Source of the DNA: Uranotaenia lowii
Taxonomy: Eukaryota; Arthropoda; Insecta; Diptera; Culicidae
NCBI RefSeq assembly: GCF_029784155.1
Contig: NC_073693.1
Span: 315,007,536-315,071,535, forward strand
Direction of reading: 5' to 3'
Length of the DNA stretch: 64,000 bases
Shown here: in pieces, positions 12,977-23,662 of the stretch
Numbering within the stretch: position 1 is the first letter of the stretch
Layout: every line of letters begins with the position of its first letter
Made by a program: the position numbers and the translations under genes
Notes under the pieces: generated by a model
Database searches by the model: none
Seen by the model: the letters and a program-made list of their open reading frames with translations, nothing else
What the model was told of the DNA's origin: nothing

Positions 12977-13206
12977 CTAACACATTGCGGACGAGATAAC
13001 TTGTTTTTTCGCTTGCCGCTTACATGCTCCTTTAAAATGCATAATTCAAACGTCATGAATTTGATATTGAAACCTCATTCTACAAAATTTAACACAACTT
13101 TTCCCGTTACTCAAATATCTATATAAAATTAGCAGGATTTTGAATTGCTGAATTTATTGATTTCTGAAACATAAAATGCCGAACTTTGGTGTCCTAAATG
13201 TGTTAA
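12977..13206 (-). mobile_element. TTAA-flanked (piggyBac-type) MITE, copy a
   Basis: The left end CTAACACATTGCGGAC (TTAA mutated to CTAA) and right end GTCCTAAATGTGTTAA form inverted repeats. It is related, in reverse orientation, to the copies at 13460-13697 and 23414-23662: all three share the TTAACACAT(T)GCGGACC-type end and internal CCGAA-TTTGG and TTTC-AGAAA strings. A TTAA target is the hallmark of piggyBac-type elements. Confidence 0.65.
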
Positions 13207-13459
13207 CAATGTTAAACAATAAACTGGGAAAAGATTTTAAGGTGAAGATGTTTCTTAAACAGCAAATATTTTTCATAAAATCAATTCCATAAAGAAAATC
13301 CTGTGGATGATTTTTTTTTTTTTCAAATAAAATTAGGGGTTTTCGGATAAAACAAAGAATTCAAATTCTACCTTTTATTTGTGCTTTTCAATTGAACTGT
13401 GTACACAAACTAATTTTGTTTAAAAAATTTAAATCTGGAAAATGAATTGACAAGCAATC

Positions 13460-13697
13460 TTAACACATCAAGGACCGCGAAGAAATCTATGACGAGGAAC
13501 ACCGAAATTCGGCATTCTCCATTTCAGAAACCCCTGGAAAAAATTTAAAAAATCTAGCATTTTTAAGTCACGGTCAATGTTGTTTCAATTTTGTTGAATA
13601 AAGATTAACACTCAAATTCGGTCCATTCAAATTATACTTCGGAGTGTAGTCAAGCAAAAAAATCGAGATATCTCGTATTTGGTCCGCAATTTGTTAA
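13460..13697 (+). mobile_element. TTAA-flanked (piggyBac-type) MITE, copy b
   Basis: Starts TTAACACATCAAGGACCGCG and ends TTTGGTCCGCAATTTGTTAA. It can be aligned along its length with copy c at 23414-23662 (shared GACCGC-AAGAAATCT, GGCAT, CAGAAACC and ATCTCGTATTTGGT). Too short to encode a transposase. The two copies are visibly diverged, so the family is old. Confidence 0.7.
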
Positions 13698-15824
13698 GTT
13701 CAAGATTTTTGAATTCTTCAACAATTTATATCGATTGTAAAATTCAGTTACAAGAACAGTTTTTTTTTTAAATTTTGAATCTACATTCTGAATCTCTATT
13801 CTGTACCAAACATTGAAAAATTGCGCTGTGAATCAGTTTCCGGATTTCCATACAATTTCTAAATGTACCAAAAGAACCTTTTCCAATCTTTTTCCAGATC
13901 AGTATTTCATGAGCCAAGTTTTAAAGCCCTTGTTCAAAAATCTATTATTTAAATTCTGTAGTTCAGGTGTAATCACTGTTTGAATTAAAATATGGATTGT
14001 CATTTCAGAGCTTTAAATTTTTGAAATTGATGTAAGATTTAAGTTTGAAAACTTCGAATTTGAATATGAAACAAAATTTCTCTCTATTCGAAAATTATTA
14101 TCAAAATATTGAAAGTGCATATGATCTTTAAAGACATGATTTGATTATGATATAAAATGCAAAAGCAATTTGAACCAGGATTTCAAAGAAGCTTTTTTTT
14201 TCTTATGATTATTCGAACTGAAAATCAAGAATCCTATACTGGATACAAAATCCGAAATACTAAAATAGGAATACAATTTTGGTAATAAGTATTATGGAAT
14301 CAGAACCTCAAAAATAGGTTTAATTTAATTCAAAATTTTATATTCAGACCTGAATTTCGAAGAACAAGTGAGAAAATTTTAAAATAGTGTAGCAGAATTT
14401 TGGACTTGGGATGGATTTTTGAGATTATGGCATTAGTTTTAAAGTCTAGATTGTTACTCTTCATTAACCATACTCTATCATCATAATTTGGTTCAGAATT
14501 TTAAATATTGATCGTAGAGTAGAACACCTCGCTTGCTGTTCTGGTTCCTATTGGGAGGGGGGGGGGGGGAGGGGTTTAACCCTCAAAGCCACCCCCTTCC
14601 GATCCTACGGCCATGATTTGAATAATATTTTAAGCTTTTAAGCATCGGCTCCAAAAATTTAGTTTCCTTTGCTGACGTTCTTACCAGCTGAAAATTTCGT
14701 ATAAACCTGGTAAATTTAAACCTAACAACAAAATAAAATCTCACAAAACGTAGAGAACGTTTTGAATAATTTTTATGTATTCCAAACAGAAAAAGTTAAA
14801 TTTGACTCCGCAATCCATTATTTTGAAAAGCCAACAAGTTGTTCCAACATTTAAGAAAGTTTCCTATTGTTAAAAAGATTCTTTTGACAGTTGTTTGTCC
14901 AAGAAAGTCATGTCTTCTGATTTGATTTGCTATTTTTTTTTTTCAAATAAAAAAAACCCTGTTTCCCCACACAAAGCTTCAGCAAGACCGGGAAAAGCTT
15001 CCTCCAATAATACTTTTCGAGGGATTCGCGCAATTTCACCGTACAATGATTGAGCACTTTTACCCACTCTGCCACCCACTTTACCCCACGAGGCTGTTGA
15101 TTTCTTCGAGTGCCCTTTCAGGATAAAAAAAAACCTTGGATTGATTGCTTCCTCGTCTCTGGCTGGGTGCCGTGAAAATTTTGGGCCAAGGCAACGGCTT
15201 TTTTGTTGTACCCTGTTTTTCAGCCAGCGGCGGCTATGTATCGGGGAAAATCGAAAAACATTCTATTTTTGGTGTCAATTTTCGAACCTCACGCATTTTT
15301 TGTTCTCTATCTTTGCTCCGTACTTCAAACTGACACAATTTTATTTGCCTCCAATAGGCGGGGTGAAAAAAATTTGCCTTTTGACGTTTTCCATGCAAAG
15401 CGTTCACCTTTCTTCAATGATGTATGAGTTCTTTGGAAGTTCTTCACAGTATGGCAGGTTTTTTTTAAATTAGGGTGAATAGACTTTTTATGTGATAATA
15501 TTGTATTCTCAATCTCTCAAATTTTTTTTGTCAATTTAAATATTCTGGAAAAAACGCTATTTTAAATCTTCTGAATCTATTAGCATTTTGCATATTGAAA
15601 CACGTAACTTTGAACGTAAAAGCTTTCGAAGAAATCATCCTGTTAAGAGACTGAAAGATGAGCTCCAACTGATCGCAAACATCAAGTTCAATGAACGCAT
15701 ATAATTCAAGTAACAAGCACGTCCCGGAGGCTTTCGTGACGTGACATTTTCGTCTGAGAGTGAAACATTTGCGCCGTTGTTGTCCCGAAAAATGTGTTTA
15801 TTTGAAGGTCGTGCTCATTGAACC
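13698..15824. other. Noncoding sequence, AT-rich then more balanced
   Basis: 13698-14940 is AT-rich with no supported element; a poly-G run lies near 14556-14568. From about 14960 the composition becomes balanced and repeat-poor, running into the candidate promoter region. Overlapping open frames at 15141-15473 have no recognisable protein content. Confidence 0.45.
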
Positions 15825-15913
15825 GTAAGTATCCGCGCCGGGTTACCGATGATCGTTTTGTGTTTCACTGGGGTTTTTTGCTCGTCTTTTTTTGCCGTTG
15901 CCTTTTTTTTCAG
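15825..15913 (+). other. Candidate 89-bp intron
   Basis: A donor ACC|GTAAGT at 15825 and an acceptor with a strong pyrimidine tract ending TTTTTTTTCAG at 15913 frame an 89-bp interval of normal insect intron size. The sequence is repeat-poor. Neither flank shows a convincing coding frame, so if real these are untranslated exons. Strong-looking sites do occur by chance, so this is only a candidate. Confidence 0.3.
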
Positions 15914-16168
15914 CTCCAGACGAGAAGAAAACCACTCAATTGATTGGTTTGCCGGAATTTTCGTTTCCCGAAACCGGAAGAAAATACGATTGAAGGTGGT
16001 GCGATTGTATTTGTGTGTCGGTACTCGATATATCCTGAGCGCACGCACTTCCGTTAACCTTGGGTGTTTTGTTGTTTGTCTGGAACTGAGTTATTCATTC
16101 CGGATCCGGAAGGGTTCGATACGATTGGGTCGTACGCACTATTGTATGGAGTTGAATGTGTACGTTCA

Positions 16169-16176
16169 TATATAAG
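16169..16176 (+). promoter_or_regulatory. Candidate TATA box
   Basis: TATATAAG in a GC-balanced, repeat-poor stretch, followed by a GCCGCCG string. A start site would be expected near 16199-16203. No arthropod TCAGT initiator is evident there, which lowers confidence. Confidence 0.3.
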
Positions 16177-16330
16177 CCGCCGCTGGGAAACCTCTTCGGA
16201 ATCTGATTTAACCAACCTCTTTGATGTGGTCTTATAATGTTTGCCTCCCAGGCAATCAATCCTTCGTCAAGTGAGAGAATTGAGTGTGTGCGAGATGAAG
16301 TGTGAAGCGGTTCGATTTGAAGTGCGTTGA

Positions 16331-16349
16331 ATGGAATCACAAATGAAAG
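16331..16349 (+). CDS. Candidate first coding exon (partial, six codons)
   Basis: About 130 nt downstream of the expected start site of the TATA box at 16169 is an ATG (16331). It is followed by five more codons (M-E-S-Q-M-K), then AAAG|GTAAAA, a fair splice donor at 16350. No downstream exon could be placed: the intron would run into the LTR elements at 16.7-25.6 kb and beyond. The product is unknown. The region from 15.7 to 16.35 kb is the cleanest promoter-like DNA in the window, but the call rests only on motif spacing. Confidence 0.25.
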
Positions 16350-16681
16350 GTAAAATTATTTGTTTGAAGGTTGAGGTAGAAACAAATTCTGATATAATTT
16401 AAATTTTCAGAATTGAATAAATTCACATTTATCACTTTTTTAAATCATTTTCGAATATTTTGGAAGGGGTTGCTTTTTTGTGACACTTAAAAATTTAAAA
16501 TTCTTACTGAAGTAAGGATCATAAAGCATGATCATTAATTGCAGAATATTTAAATGACATTAGTGGCTATAACTAAATGTTTGTCACAAAACCAGATTTC
16601 ATGTTTAGGGGTAACTTTTATCACTATGGTTTGAACGTATCTCAACAGCTTCAAAACTATTGTTTTGATGCCAATTAACAT

Positions 16682-16710
16682 TGATCTCTAGTGACAGTCG
16701 GAGTTGCACA
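16682..16710 (+). repeat. 5' LTR remnant of the outer element (29 bp)
   Basis: These 29 bp, ending GGAGTTGCACA, are identical to the last 29 bp of the 3' LTR (25602-25630). Upstream of 16682 the match stops abruptly, so the U3 and most of the LTR are missing, by deletion or by insertion of an incomplete cDNA. Confidence 0.75.
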
Positions 16711-16712
16711 TT

Positions 16713-16728
16713 TGGCGACCGACAGGAC
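16713..16728 (+). other. Primer-binding site of the outer element
   Basis: TGGCGACCGACAGGAC lies 2 nt after the LTR end, the usual place for a primer site. Its first eight bases fit the 3' end of tRNA-Arg (CCA preceded by GGTCG), the primer used by mdg1/412-type elements. Confidence 0.65.
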
Positions 16729-16974
16729 ATTTTTGTGTTTGGTAGCAAGTATAAAAGTGAAAAAAGTATATTTTATGTTTTTACTGTGAAAGATTTGGTT
16801 TATAAACACAAAAAGAAACCTTCTTCAGAGATCACCCTCCAAAGAGAAAGAGAATCGTGTGAAATTTAGCTAGGGAGCGGAAATTACCAGTGTTGCTAAA
16901 GTGACATTTTATGAATATTCGTCATATTGGTAGATGGAAAAAAATTGAAAGTTTCTATTTTCACGGATTGAAAA

Positions 16975-17590
16975 AGCGAGTTTTGAGAACAGCTGTTGAA
17001 AAAAGGCGAGTCGTGAGGACAGCCTTACCTTTGCGAGTCGGGAGGACAGCAAAGAAGAACAGCGAGTTGGGAGGACAGCTGTTGAAAAAAGGTGAGTCGT
17101 GAGGACAGCCTCACCTTTGCGAGTCGGGAGGACAGCAGAGAAGAACAGCGAGTTGGGAGGACAGCTGTTGGGAAAAGGCGAGTTGTGAGGACAGCCTTAC
17201 CTTTGCGAGTCGGGAGGACAGCAAAGAAGAACAGCGAGTTGGGAGGACAGCTGTTGAAAAAAAGGTGATTCGTGAGGACAGCCTTACCTTTGCGAGTCGG
17301 GAGGACAGCAGAGAAGAACAGCGAGTTAAAAAGACACCTGTTGGAAAAAAGCGATTAGTGAGGACTTAATTCTGCGAGTTGGGAGGACCGCAATGATGAA
17401 TTGGAGAAAAGCTATGGCTTGTTTAGAAGACAGCAAAATAACTGCGTGTTAGGAGGACCGCATGAGCAAAACCAGCGTGAAGATGAAAACTTAATTAAAA
17501 TAAATGACATGTTTAGAGGACAGACAACTATTTGAGAGTTTGGAGGACCGCAGTAATAAAAAAGCACGTTGAGAAGACCGCTGAATTAAT
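16975..17590 (+). repeat. Hairpin array with covarying stems (outer element)
   Basis: At least twelve copies of a 14-nt loop close to GAGTCGGGAGGACA are each enclosed by short complementary stems that differ between copies. Three types alternate: AAGGC/GCCTT (17003-17007 with 17022-17026), CTTTGC/GCAAAG (17029-17034 with 17049-17054) and AACAGC/GCTGTT (17058-17063 with 17078-17083). The trio repeats every 86-87 bp (CTTTGC stems at 17029, 17115, 17201 and 17288). CTTTGC/GCAGAG copies keep pairing by a wobble. After 17320 the array decays, but GAGTTGGGAGGACC-type loops with TGC/GCA or AGC/GCT stems persist to about 17580. The period is not a multiple of three, which argues against coding. Confidence 0.85.
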
Positions 17591-18675
17591 ATTAGTGATA
17601 ATTCAAGGGTTTAAACTTTTACAAAAAGGGAAAAAACGGTAAAATGATAAATGCAGAAACAACATGATTAAAAGATGAGAAGGTGAATGAATTCAAAAAA
17701 TAATCGGTTATTGAGATATCAGAGAGATACAGTAAGTCAAAGTAAAAGAAAATTACAAACTATGATGAAGACATAAACAAAAAAAAAACACGCTTTCAAG
17801 AGAAAGAAATATGAGCAGTCAAAGACAACAAGCAAAAAAATGCATAATTCAAGATAAGTGGACAGGAAATCAAAGCAAATGGATATTTTCAATTCGTTGT
17901 CTGATCTAGCATCGAGAAACCACTATTTATGAAATGATCATAATCCTTTTTGTAAAAATGGAGCATGTGGTATTCTGAAAAAAAGAGAAAATCTCATGCA
18001 CCTAGAAAAAACGATAAAAGAAGAGCATGGAAAATATTGGACAAATGGGTTCATCTGTTTTTATACTGGACCAAGAAAACGGTCCAAAACGGGAACATCT
18101 CAGAGATAACCCTATAGATAACAGTGTGATGAGATTGATGTTAATATAGGTATAGCTATGCGAATTATTACACTGTTTAATGGATAATTGATTAACTATT
18201 TTAACCAATGGATAATATATATGATTTGAAAGAAATAAAATACCTATCTTGAAGTATAAAAAGATTTGGTAATTTCTATCCGTTACGAAATTTTATTCAT
18301 GAGAGTGAGGCAGAAAAATGCTGAGTAAAACTTTGAAAGATACAAAAAGATGACGAAGAACTAATACCACGGGCAGCCTTATCTCAAGAACAAATTGAAA
18401 GAAAATATTAGAAATCAAGTGCTTACAACATCAACAAACCATAATGGCAAATGATACTCAATTTCATTGAAGTTCATTCTTCCGTAAACAAAAAATAGAA
18501 GGAATAGTCTTTGGAAAAAAGAGCCGTTTGGCTTCCCTGACTTGAGCTTTTCGAGGCTAAACAAAACGACATAGCCTCCCTCGCTGAGGTAAGTGTGGAG
18601 ATTATCTCTTGAAAATGTGAGAGAGCTCAAATGAGCTTGCATATGCCTGTTTACTAACTAACGACAGCGCTCAAG
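17591..18675 (+). other. A-rich noncoding body of the outer LTR element
   Basis: Plus-strand A-rich DNA with no gag or pol frame and no stems of the array type. It runs from the end of the hairpin array to the hAT MITE at 18676. Strand A-richness is common in retroelement RNA and fits plus-strand orientation. Confidence 0.5.
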
Positions 18676-19119
18676 CATGGTTGCCACATGTACAGATTCT
18701 ATCTGAAAATTACAGTATGACGTACTTCTTTTCGGTTCAGATTATATATGTACAGATTTGTACAGGTTTTTCATCACGATAAAGAATAGAATTTAAATAT
18801 GGTCAACCCATATCGAATAATAATTATTATAATATTTGATTATAAAAGGACAGATATATTAAACGGTATGCAGAATTTCTAGCAATAGTATGAAGTATGA
18901 TACAAAATGCTTGAAAAGCAAACATTGATATTTAATTTTATGTGGGTTAAAAACGCATATAATGGTAAAAAATTCAGAATACATAGATGTTATTTGAGTT
19001 GCCTATAGAAAACTTCTATGTTGGTACAGATTGTGGAACAGATTTTGGTCCAAATGGTGCAGATGAAAAACAATTTATTTTTCGATTTGAAGATCTTATT
19101 TTTTAATGTGGAAACACTG
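18676..19119. mobile_element. hAT-type MITE inside the outer LTR element
   Basis: Ends CATGGTTGCCACAT and, inverted, CAGTGTTTCCACAT. Flanks CGCTCAAG (18668-18675) and CCCTCAAG (19120-19127) match at 7 of 8 positions, fitting an 8-bp hAT duplication. TACAGAT-type strings recur inside. No transposase. It inserted after the outer LTR element. Confidence 0.7.
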
Positions 19120-19303
19120 CCCTCAAGCCAGACACGAAAAATTTCTCTCATCGGTGCGTCCATGAATAAGCATGCGTTACCCACCGTGCTTTGCTATTCG
19201 TTCTCCGGTGGAGGACGGAGGAGGAGATGGAGATTAGGAATTCGCTCTCTCCGCCTTCAAAGAGACGCATATTCTTCCAAGTTGGTATTGTGTTATTGTG
19301 TAG

Positions 19304-19519
19304 TGTGTGGTACGCCCCTGACTAGTCGACATAACGTATAAAATCGACAGCTACCGCGTGGTGCTTCACGCACACTAGCAACACTCGGGCTCGAGATATT
19401 TGCAAGCATGTTGCAATGCAAGCTTTCGCGAGTTGGCATTCGGCTGGTTAGGTTCTACTTGAGCATAGTGCTCGATCCCCGTGAAGGATGATTTCCTCGT
19501 AGCGAATCGAGCTTGCACA
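19304..19519 (+). repeat. 5' LTR of the inner element
   Basis: 216 bp, TG...CA boundaries, with a TATAAAA box at 19337-19343 that would drive element transcription. A small GCGTG/CACGC hairpin lies soon after it. Identical to the 3' LTR. Confidence 0.92.
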
Positions 19520-19521
19520 TT

Positions 19522-19539
19522 TGGCGACCTAAACAGGAC
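19522..19539 (+). other. Primer-binding site of the inner element
   Basis: TGGCGACCTAAACAGGAC starts 2 nt after the LTR, the same spacing as in the outer element. The first eight bases again fit tRNA-Arg; the middle differs from the outer site. Confidence 0.7.
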
Positions 19540-19698
19540 ATCATTTTTCAATTTATGTGGAAGAGGAAATCATCCTTGCGCGTGGGACTAATCCACTGGT
19601 GTGTAGAAAGTACCGGAAACACACAGCTCGGGGAGAATTTGAGTAAGTATAAAAATTGTAAGAGCGGCATAGAAAGGAAAGATGGCTGCCACATTTGA

Positions 19699-20118
19699 AA
19701 GCGTGTTGGGAGTCCGCTTGTGGTAAAAAAAGCGCGTTGAGAGTCCGCTTGCCAAAAACAAACAGCGTGCTGGGAGTCCGCTGTGGTAGAAGTTTGAGAA
19801 AACAAGTGCGAAGAGAGTCCGCTTGTCAAACTTAAATAAAAAAGGCGCGTTGAGAGTCCGCCTGCCAAGAAAAAGCGTGCTGGGAGTCCGCCATGAAAAA
19901 GATTGAGTAAGCAAGCGCGCTGAGAGTCCGCTGATCAAACTTTAAGAAAAAAGCGAGCTGAGAGTCGACCTGTCATTGAAACAGCGCTCTGGGAGTCCAC
20001 TGTGGCAAAAGTTTGAGCAACAAGTGTGTTGAGAGTCCGCTTGTCGAAAGTGAAGGAAAAGAGGCGAACTAAGTGTCAGCCTGCAGGTAAAAAAAACAGC
20101 GTGCTGAGAGTCCGTTGT
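19699..20118 (+). repeat. Hairpin array with covarying stems (inner element)
   Basis: About twelve units share an 11-nt loop close to TGTTGGGAGTC or CGTTGAGAGTC. Most are closed by stems that change in step. AAGCG/CGCTT: 19699-19703 with 19715-19719, and 19730-19734 with 19746-19750. ACAGCG/CGCTGT: 19762-19767 with 19779-19784. ACAAGTG/CGCTTGT: 19802-19808 with 19820-19826, and 20020-20026 with 20038-20044. AGGCG/CGCCT: 19843-19847 with 19859-19863. A late copy keeps pairing by a wobble, ACAGCG/CGTTGT (20096-20101 with 20113-20118). A few copies are mismatched. Spacers of 10-25 nt are A-rich and not conserved. Confidence 0.85.
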
Positions 20119-23100
20119 TGCAAAAACTTTGAGAAAATATGGGAAGAATGACAGCTTGCTGTGAAATTCTTTGAAAAAAATTGAGAAAATAGAAGGTTGA
20201 GAGTCTCTTGTAAAACTTTTGCTTGTGCTGAAAACACGTAAGCAAACGGAAAGAGTGAACACAGGGAGAGTTCGCTGGCCATTACGAAAGGTACGAGTAG
20301 ACGGAAACGTCTGTTGGGAATTCACTTGACGAGCCAAAAGAAACATAAGACCAATTGGATGAGAAACGTTAACCCCGTTTGAAGCGAAGAGAAAAAGATA
20401 GCATGTGAGAGCTGCAAGTGCAACGACAAATGAGAATATTTTCATGTGGCGAGAGAATCACAACTATTTACCAAAATACATAAGTTGAAGAACCCATGAT
20501 AGACAATGGGATAAGACGAATAACCGTTTCTTCGAGACTTTGCCAATACCTTCACATAAATCCTTTGATAAATGAGCCCTCTGGGTGTTTAATTCTGGAG
20601 ATCAAAATTATAGAATGAAAACTATATTGAAATATAAACAATCACGTCAGTTATATCTGAGATGAAAGCAAGACATCTAAAATATTGTTTATAATATCGG
20701 ACAGAAAAAAAACACTTCAGAGTTTGAAGGAAGTCAAAACAGTTTCACAAAAAAATGTAAAGCACTGGACAAAAAAATCAAAAGGGCTCTCATAAAAAAA
20801 AAATAATTTTAATTACAAACAAAGTTCTCAAGCTCACAAACCGAATTTGTGATTGAAATATGAAATTTAAGATGATACTTGATTTGATACTTGATAATTT
20901 TTAATTTGAAATTGAAGGTAACAAAAAGGTTTTGGTCCGGAATCTGGAGTTTCGTTTGAATATAAATCAGAATTAAAAAGAAATTTGACTTCTCAGATGA
21001 ATTTTGAATAAAGCTCGAGAGTGATATCGACCTTCAAACGTGGATCGGGAAAATTGTTGAAAAATTTAAAAACTACTTTTTGGTGGATACTAAGAAGTTA
21101 AGCTGATATAGAAGAGACTAAGCTTAAATTACCTGTCAGAAATTCAAAACAGATTTTTTAGTTCAAAATCTTCTTCGAAATCACCTGAGAAGCAAATAAA
21201 AGTTTGAATCATGAATTCTATGTAAAAAAAAACAAAACAATGAGCTTATTCTCTGTTATTCCATGTTTAGGCAGCCTTATACAAATATGGATACCGACTC
21301 TGAGAACTGAGTCAGCGATTTACTTCTAGCTTCACTTAAAACTTAAATAAATCCCTGAAGTTTGAAAACGGTAGACACCATTCTGCCCGCGGTAATGTGG
21401 GAAAAGACCACATTGAATGATAGATATCTCGGATAACGTTAAATCAGTGGAAATACATCAACACAAATCATATTTTTACACGAGTAAATATTCGTCGTTG
21501 GATTTCCATCCGTTTTTAATCTTGGGAAAGTGAGGTAATGATAGCGGGAAGCGATTGGCCTTCCGAACAGCGTTACCACATTAATACCTGTTCATTTCAC
21601 CCAAAAGAATCAATAATTCTGATGAACTACCTATATATAGATTTTTCACCATGTCAGAATCATTTTAATGGTATATCGAGAAATGCAGTGCTAGTTATTA
21701 CAACAAATCCAAAAAAATCTGTAAAAGAAAATTGTACCAAATTTCAAAAATCCGACACCCGTACGTACAAAGTCTGTTCCGAAAACGAGATTAAAAAAAA
21801 TCTGTACATGTGACAACAAATGAACGAAGATATGGGTAAATGGCGGTAAAAGATGTAAACATAACAGTTAACAGACTCGGAATAGTATTGATAAAATAAG
21901 TTGCGGAAGTTTACAGGAATGTGTTGAAGAAAAAAATACCACTAGCCAAGTGGGATTGAATGATCTCATACGAAATGCTGGAAATATATAAAAAAAAAGT
22001 GTTAATAATAGGTAGTATTGAGCTTGTAGACCAGTTAAAAAAAAAACACTTTAAAAATTATATTGGGAAGATAGAAGAAATATTTATATTTGCGGATTTG
22101 AACGGATTTGAGCAGTATGTTATCCTTTGTGATCTTTTTACTTGGGAACCACCCGATTGCAACGCTTGTATAATTAATGCGAAAAAGTTAGGTCTGTTAT
22201 GAATCGTTACCATTAAGTTCATGAAATACTTCAGAATATCATCAAGTGATTTGATTGCTGCCAATCTTGATAATCAGTAGTATGGAGAAGTGCCATCAAA
22301 ATTATAAAGAAAGAAAATTTAAAAAGTGTGTTGAAATTTACGGCGCAGTAGTGATTTGAATTCTTTCCGCGTTCATTATTTTGCATAAAGTTTGCATTCA
22401 ACAAACAAAGTCAATTGAAACAAAAGTATTCCGAATTTAGAAATTTAAGAGTGGCCTTAGGCAATTTAAAGATTTAGAAGTTTGGGAAGATCAACAAAAC
22501 TAAATATGCTTAATACAACATATACGAAAAGTGTTCCTATGATTTTCTATCGGGCTAAGTGCATCTACATTCGTTAGTCAGAACTGTAGAGAATATGGCA
22601 ATGGAAATAATCGAATAAACATTTGAAGAATAAGTTATGAACTGAACGATGAGGTTTCCGTGTGTGATGCGGATACGGCATCAGTCAGTTTTTGGAGTGA
22701 TGTGAAACTGTAAAGATGCCAGTTTAAAAGACGGTCGCGTTTTAAGAACCCTGAAACCGAACGGACACGACAAGAATGATGATGAATGATGAAAAACATT
22801 TATATTTCTAATCAATCAAGATAAAAATAAAAGAAATACATTTTCAAAAAAATAAAAATGGAAAAATTAAAGCCTGTGAAAAGGAAATAAAATGATAAGA
22901 TATTCGAATGGAATATGGGGATTGAACACCCTCACCAGATTGTTAAAACGCCTCTATTCAACAAAATGTAAGGGTTTATGTCTAAATAATAGATATAATA
23001 ATTACTTTTTATCATTGAAACTTTGAATCCCAGTTTTAATCCAAATCTTGAAGAGACAATAGAAAAGCTTAAGAATGATTTTATAAAGCATGGCAATTTT

Positions 23101-23413
23101 GGGCAATGATATTATAATAGAGAAACGTTAATAAATGATTATGCCATGAATAACAAAACCGTGGTAGGTATTGCTTATAACACAACATAGGTGCATTTAG
23201 CCAACACGTTTTGAGTTTTACCAAAAAAGGCTACTTTTAGTTAAAAGGAAAAAGAATTCCTGATAGCTATTGGGAATTTCAACATAACATAGCTTTCTTG
23301 GAATGGCGCATATAGCCCGTCTTGCTCTTACATTTGTATCATGCCGTGGGATGAATAAATTTTCGTCTTTTGGAAAACGGTACAGAAAATCCTACGATGA
23401 ATTCATGTTTATA
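20119..23413 (+). other. A-rich noncoding body of the inner LTR element
   Basis: Plus-strand A-rich DNA without retroviral-type motifs: no zinc knuckle, no DTG protease, no YxDD reverse transcriptase and no integrase frame was seen. The minus-strand frame at 19942-20445 is the complement of the hairpin array and its flank and is not considered coding. Confidence 0.55.
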
Positions 23414-23662
23414 TTAACAAATTACGAACCGCAAAGAAATCTCAGCCGTTAAACACCAAATTTTGGCATCGTTTACCTCAGAAACCACTGAACCAAATTC
23501 TACAAATTCAGTTCATTTGTGTTAACGAAGGTATTGTTTGCATATTTGTAGAAACAAGTATTATTATAAAATTTATAGTTTTTGAGTTATGCTTCTAAGT
23601 TTAGGCACACATGCGGTGAGCAAAAAAACGAAATTTCTCGTATTTGGTTCGCAATGTGTTAA
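23414..23662 (+). mobile_element. TTAA-flanked (piggyBac-type) MITE, copy c
   Basis: Starts TTAACAAATTACGAACCGC and ends TTTGGTTCGCAATGTGTTAA. It aligns along its length with copy b at 13460-13697 but is clearly diverged from it. It sits inside the inner LTR element, whose LTRs are identical, so the MITE probably entered a parent copy and has been carried along since. Confidence 0.7.

Noticed and set aside
15849..16175. 108-codon plus-strand frame across the candidate promoter
   Set aside because: It overlaps a likely intron acceptor and the TATA box, starts inside the candidate intron and has no protein-family character.
17029..17313. Regularly spaced repeats looking like a CRISPR array
   Set aside because: Spacers are not unique, units are part of an 86-bp higher-order repeat with palindromic pairing, the host is eukaryotic and there are no cas-like genes.
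19942..20445. 167-codon minus-strand frame with a hydrophobic start that looks like a signal peptide
   Set aside because: Its body is the complement of the hairpin array and A-rich leader of the inner LTR element; T-rich antisense of A-rich DNA yields hydrophobic residues by composition.
21538..22202. Two plus-strand frames (91 and 80 codons) as gag or pol remnants
   Set aside because: No zinc knuckle, protease, reverse transcriptase or integrase motif could be seen, and both sit in A-rich DNA where such frames arise by chance.
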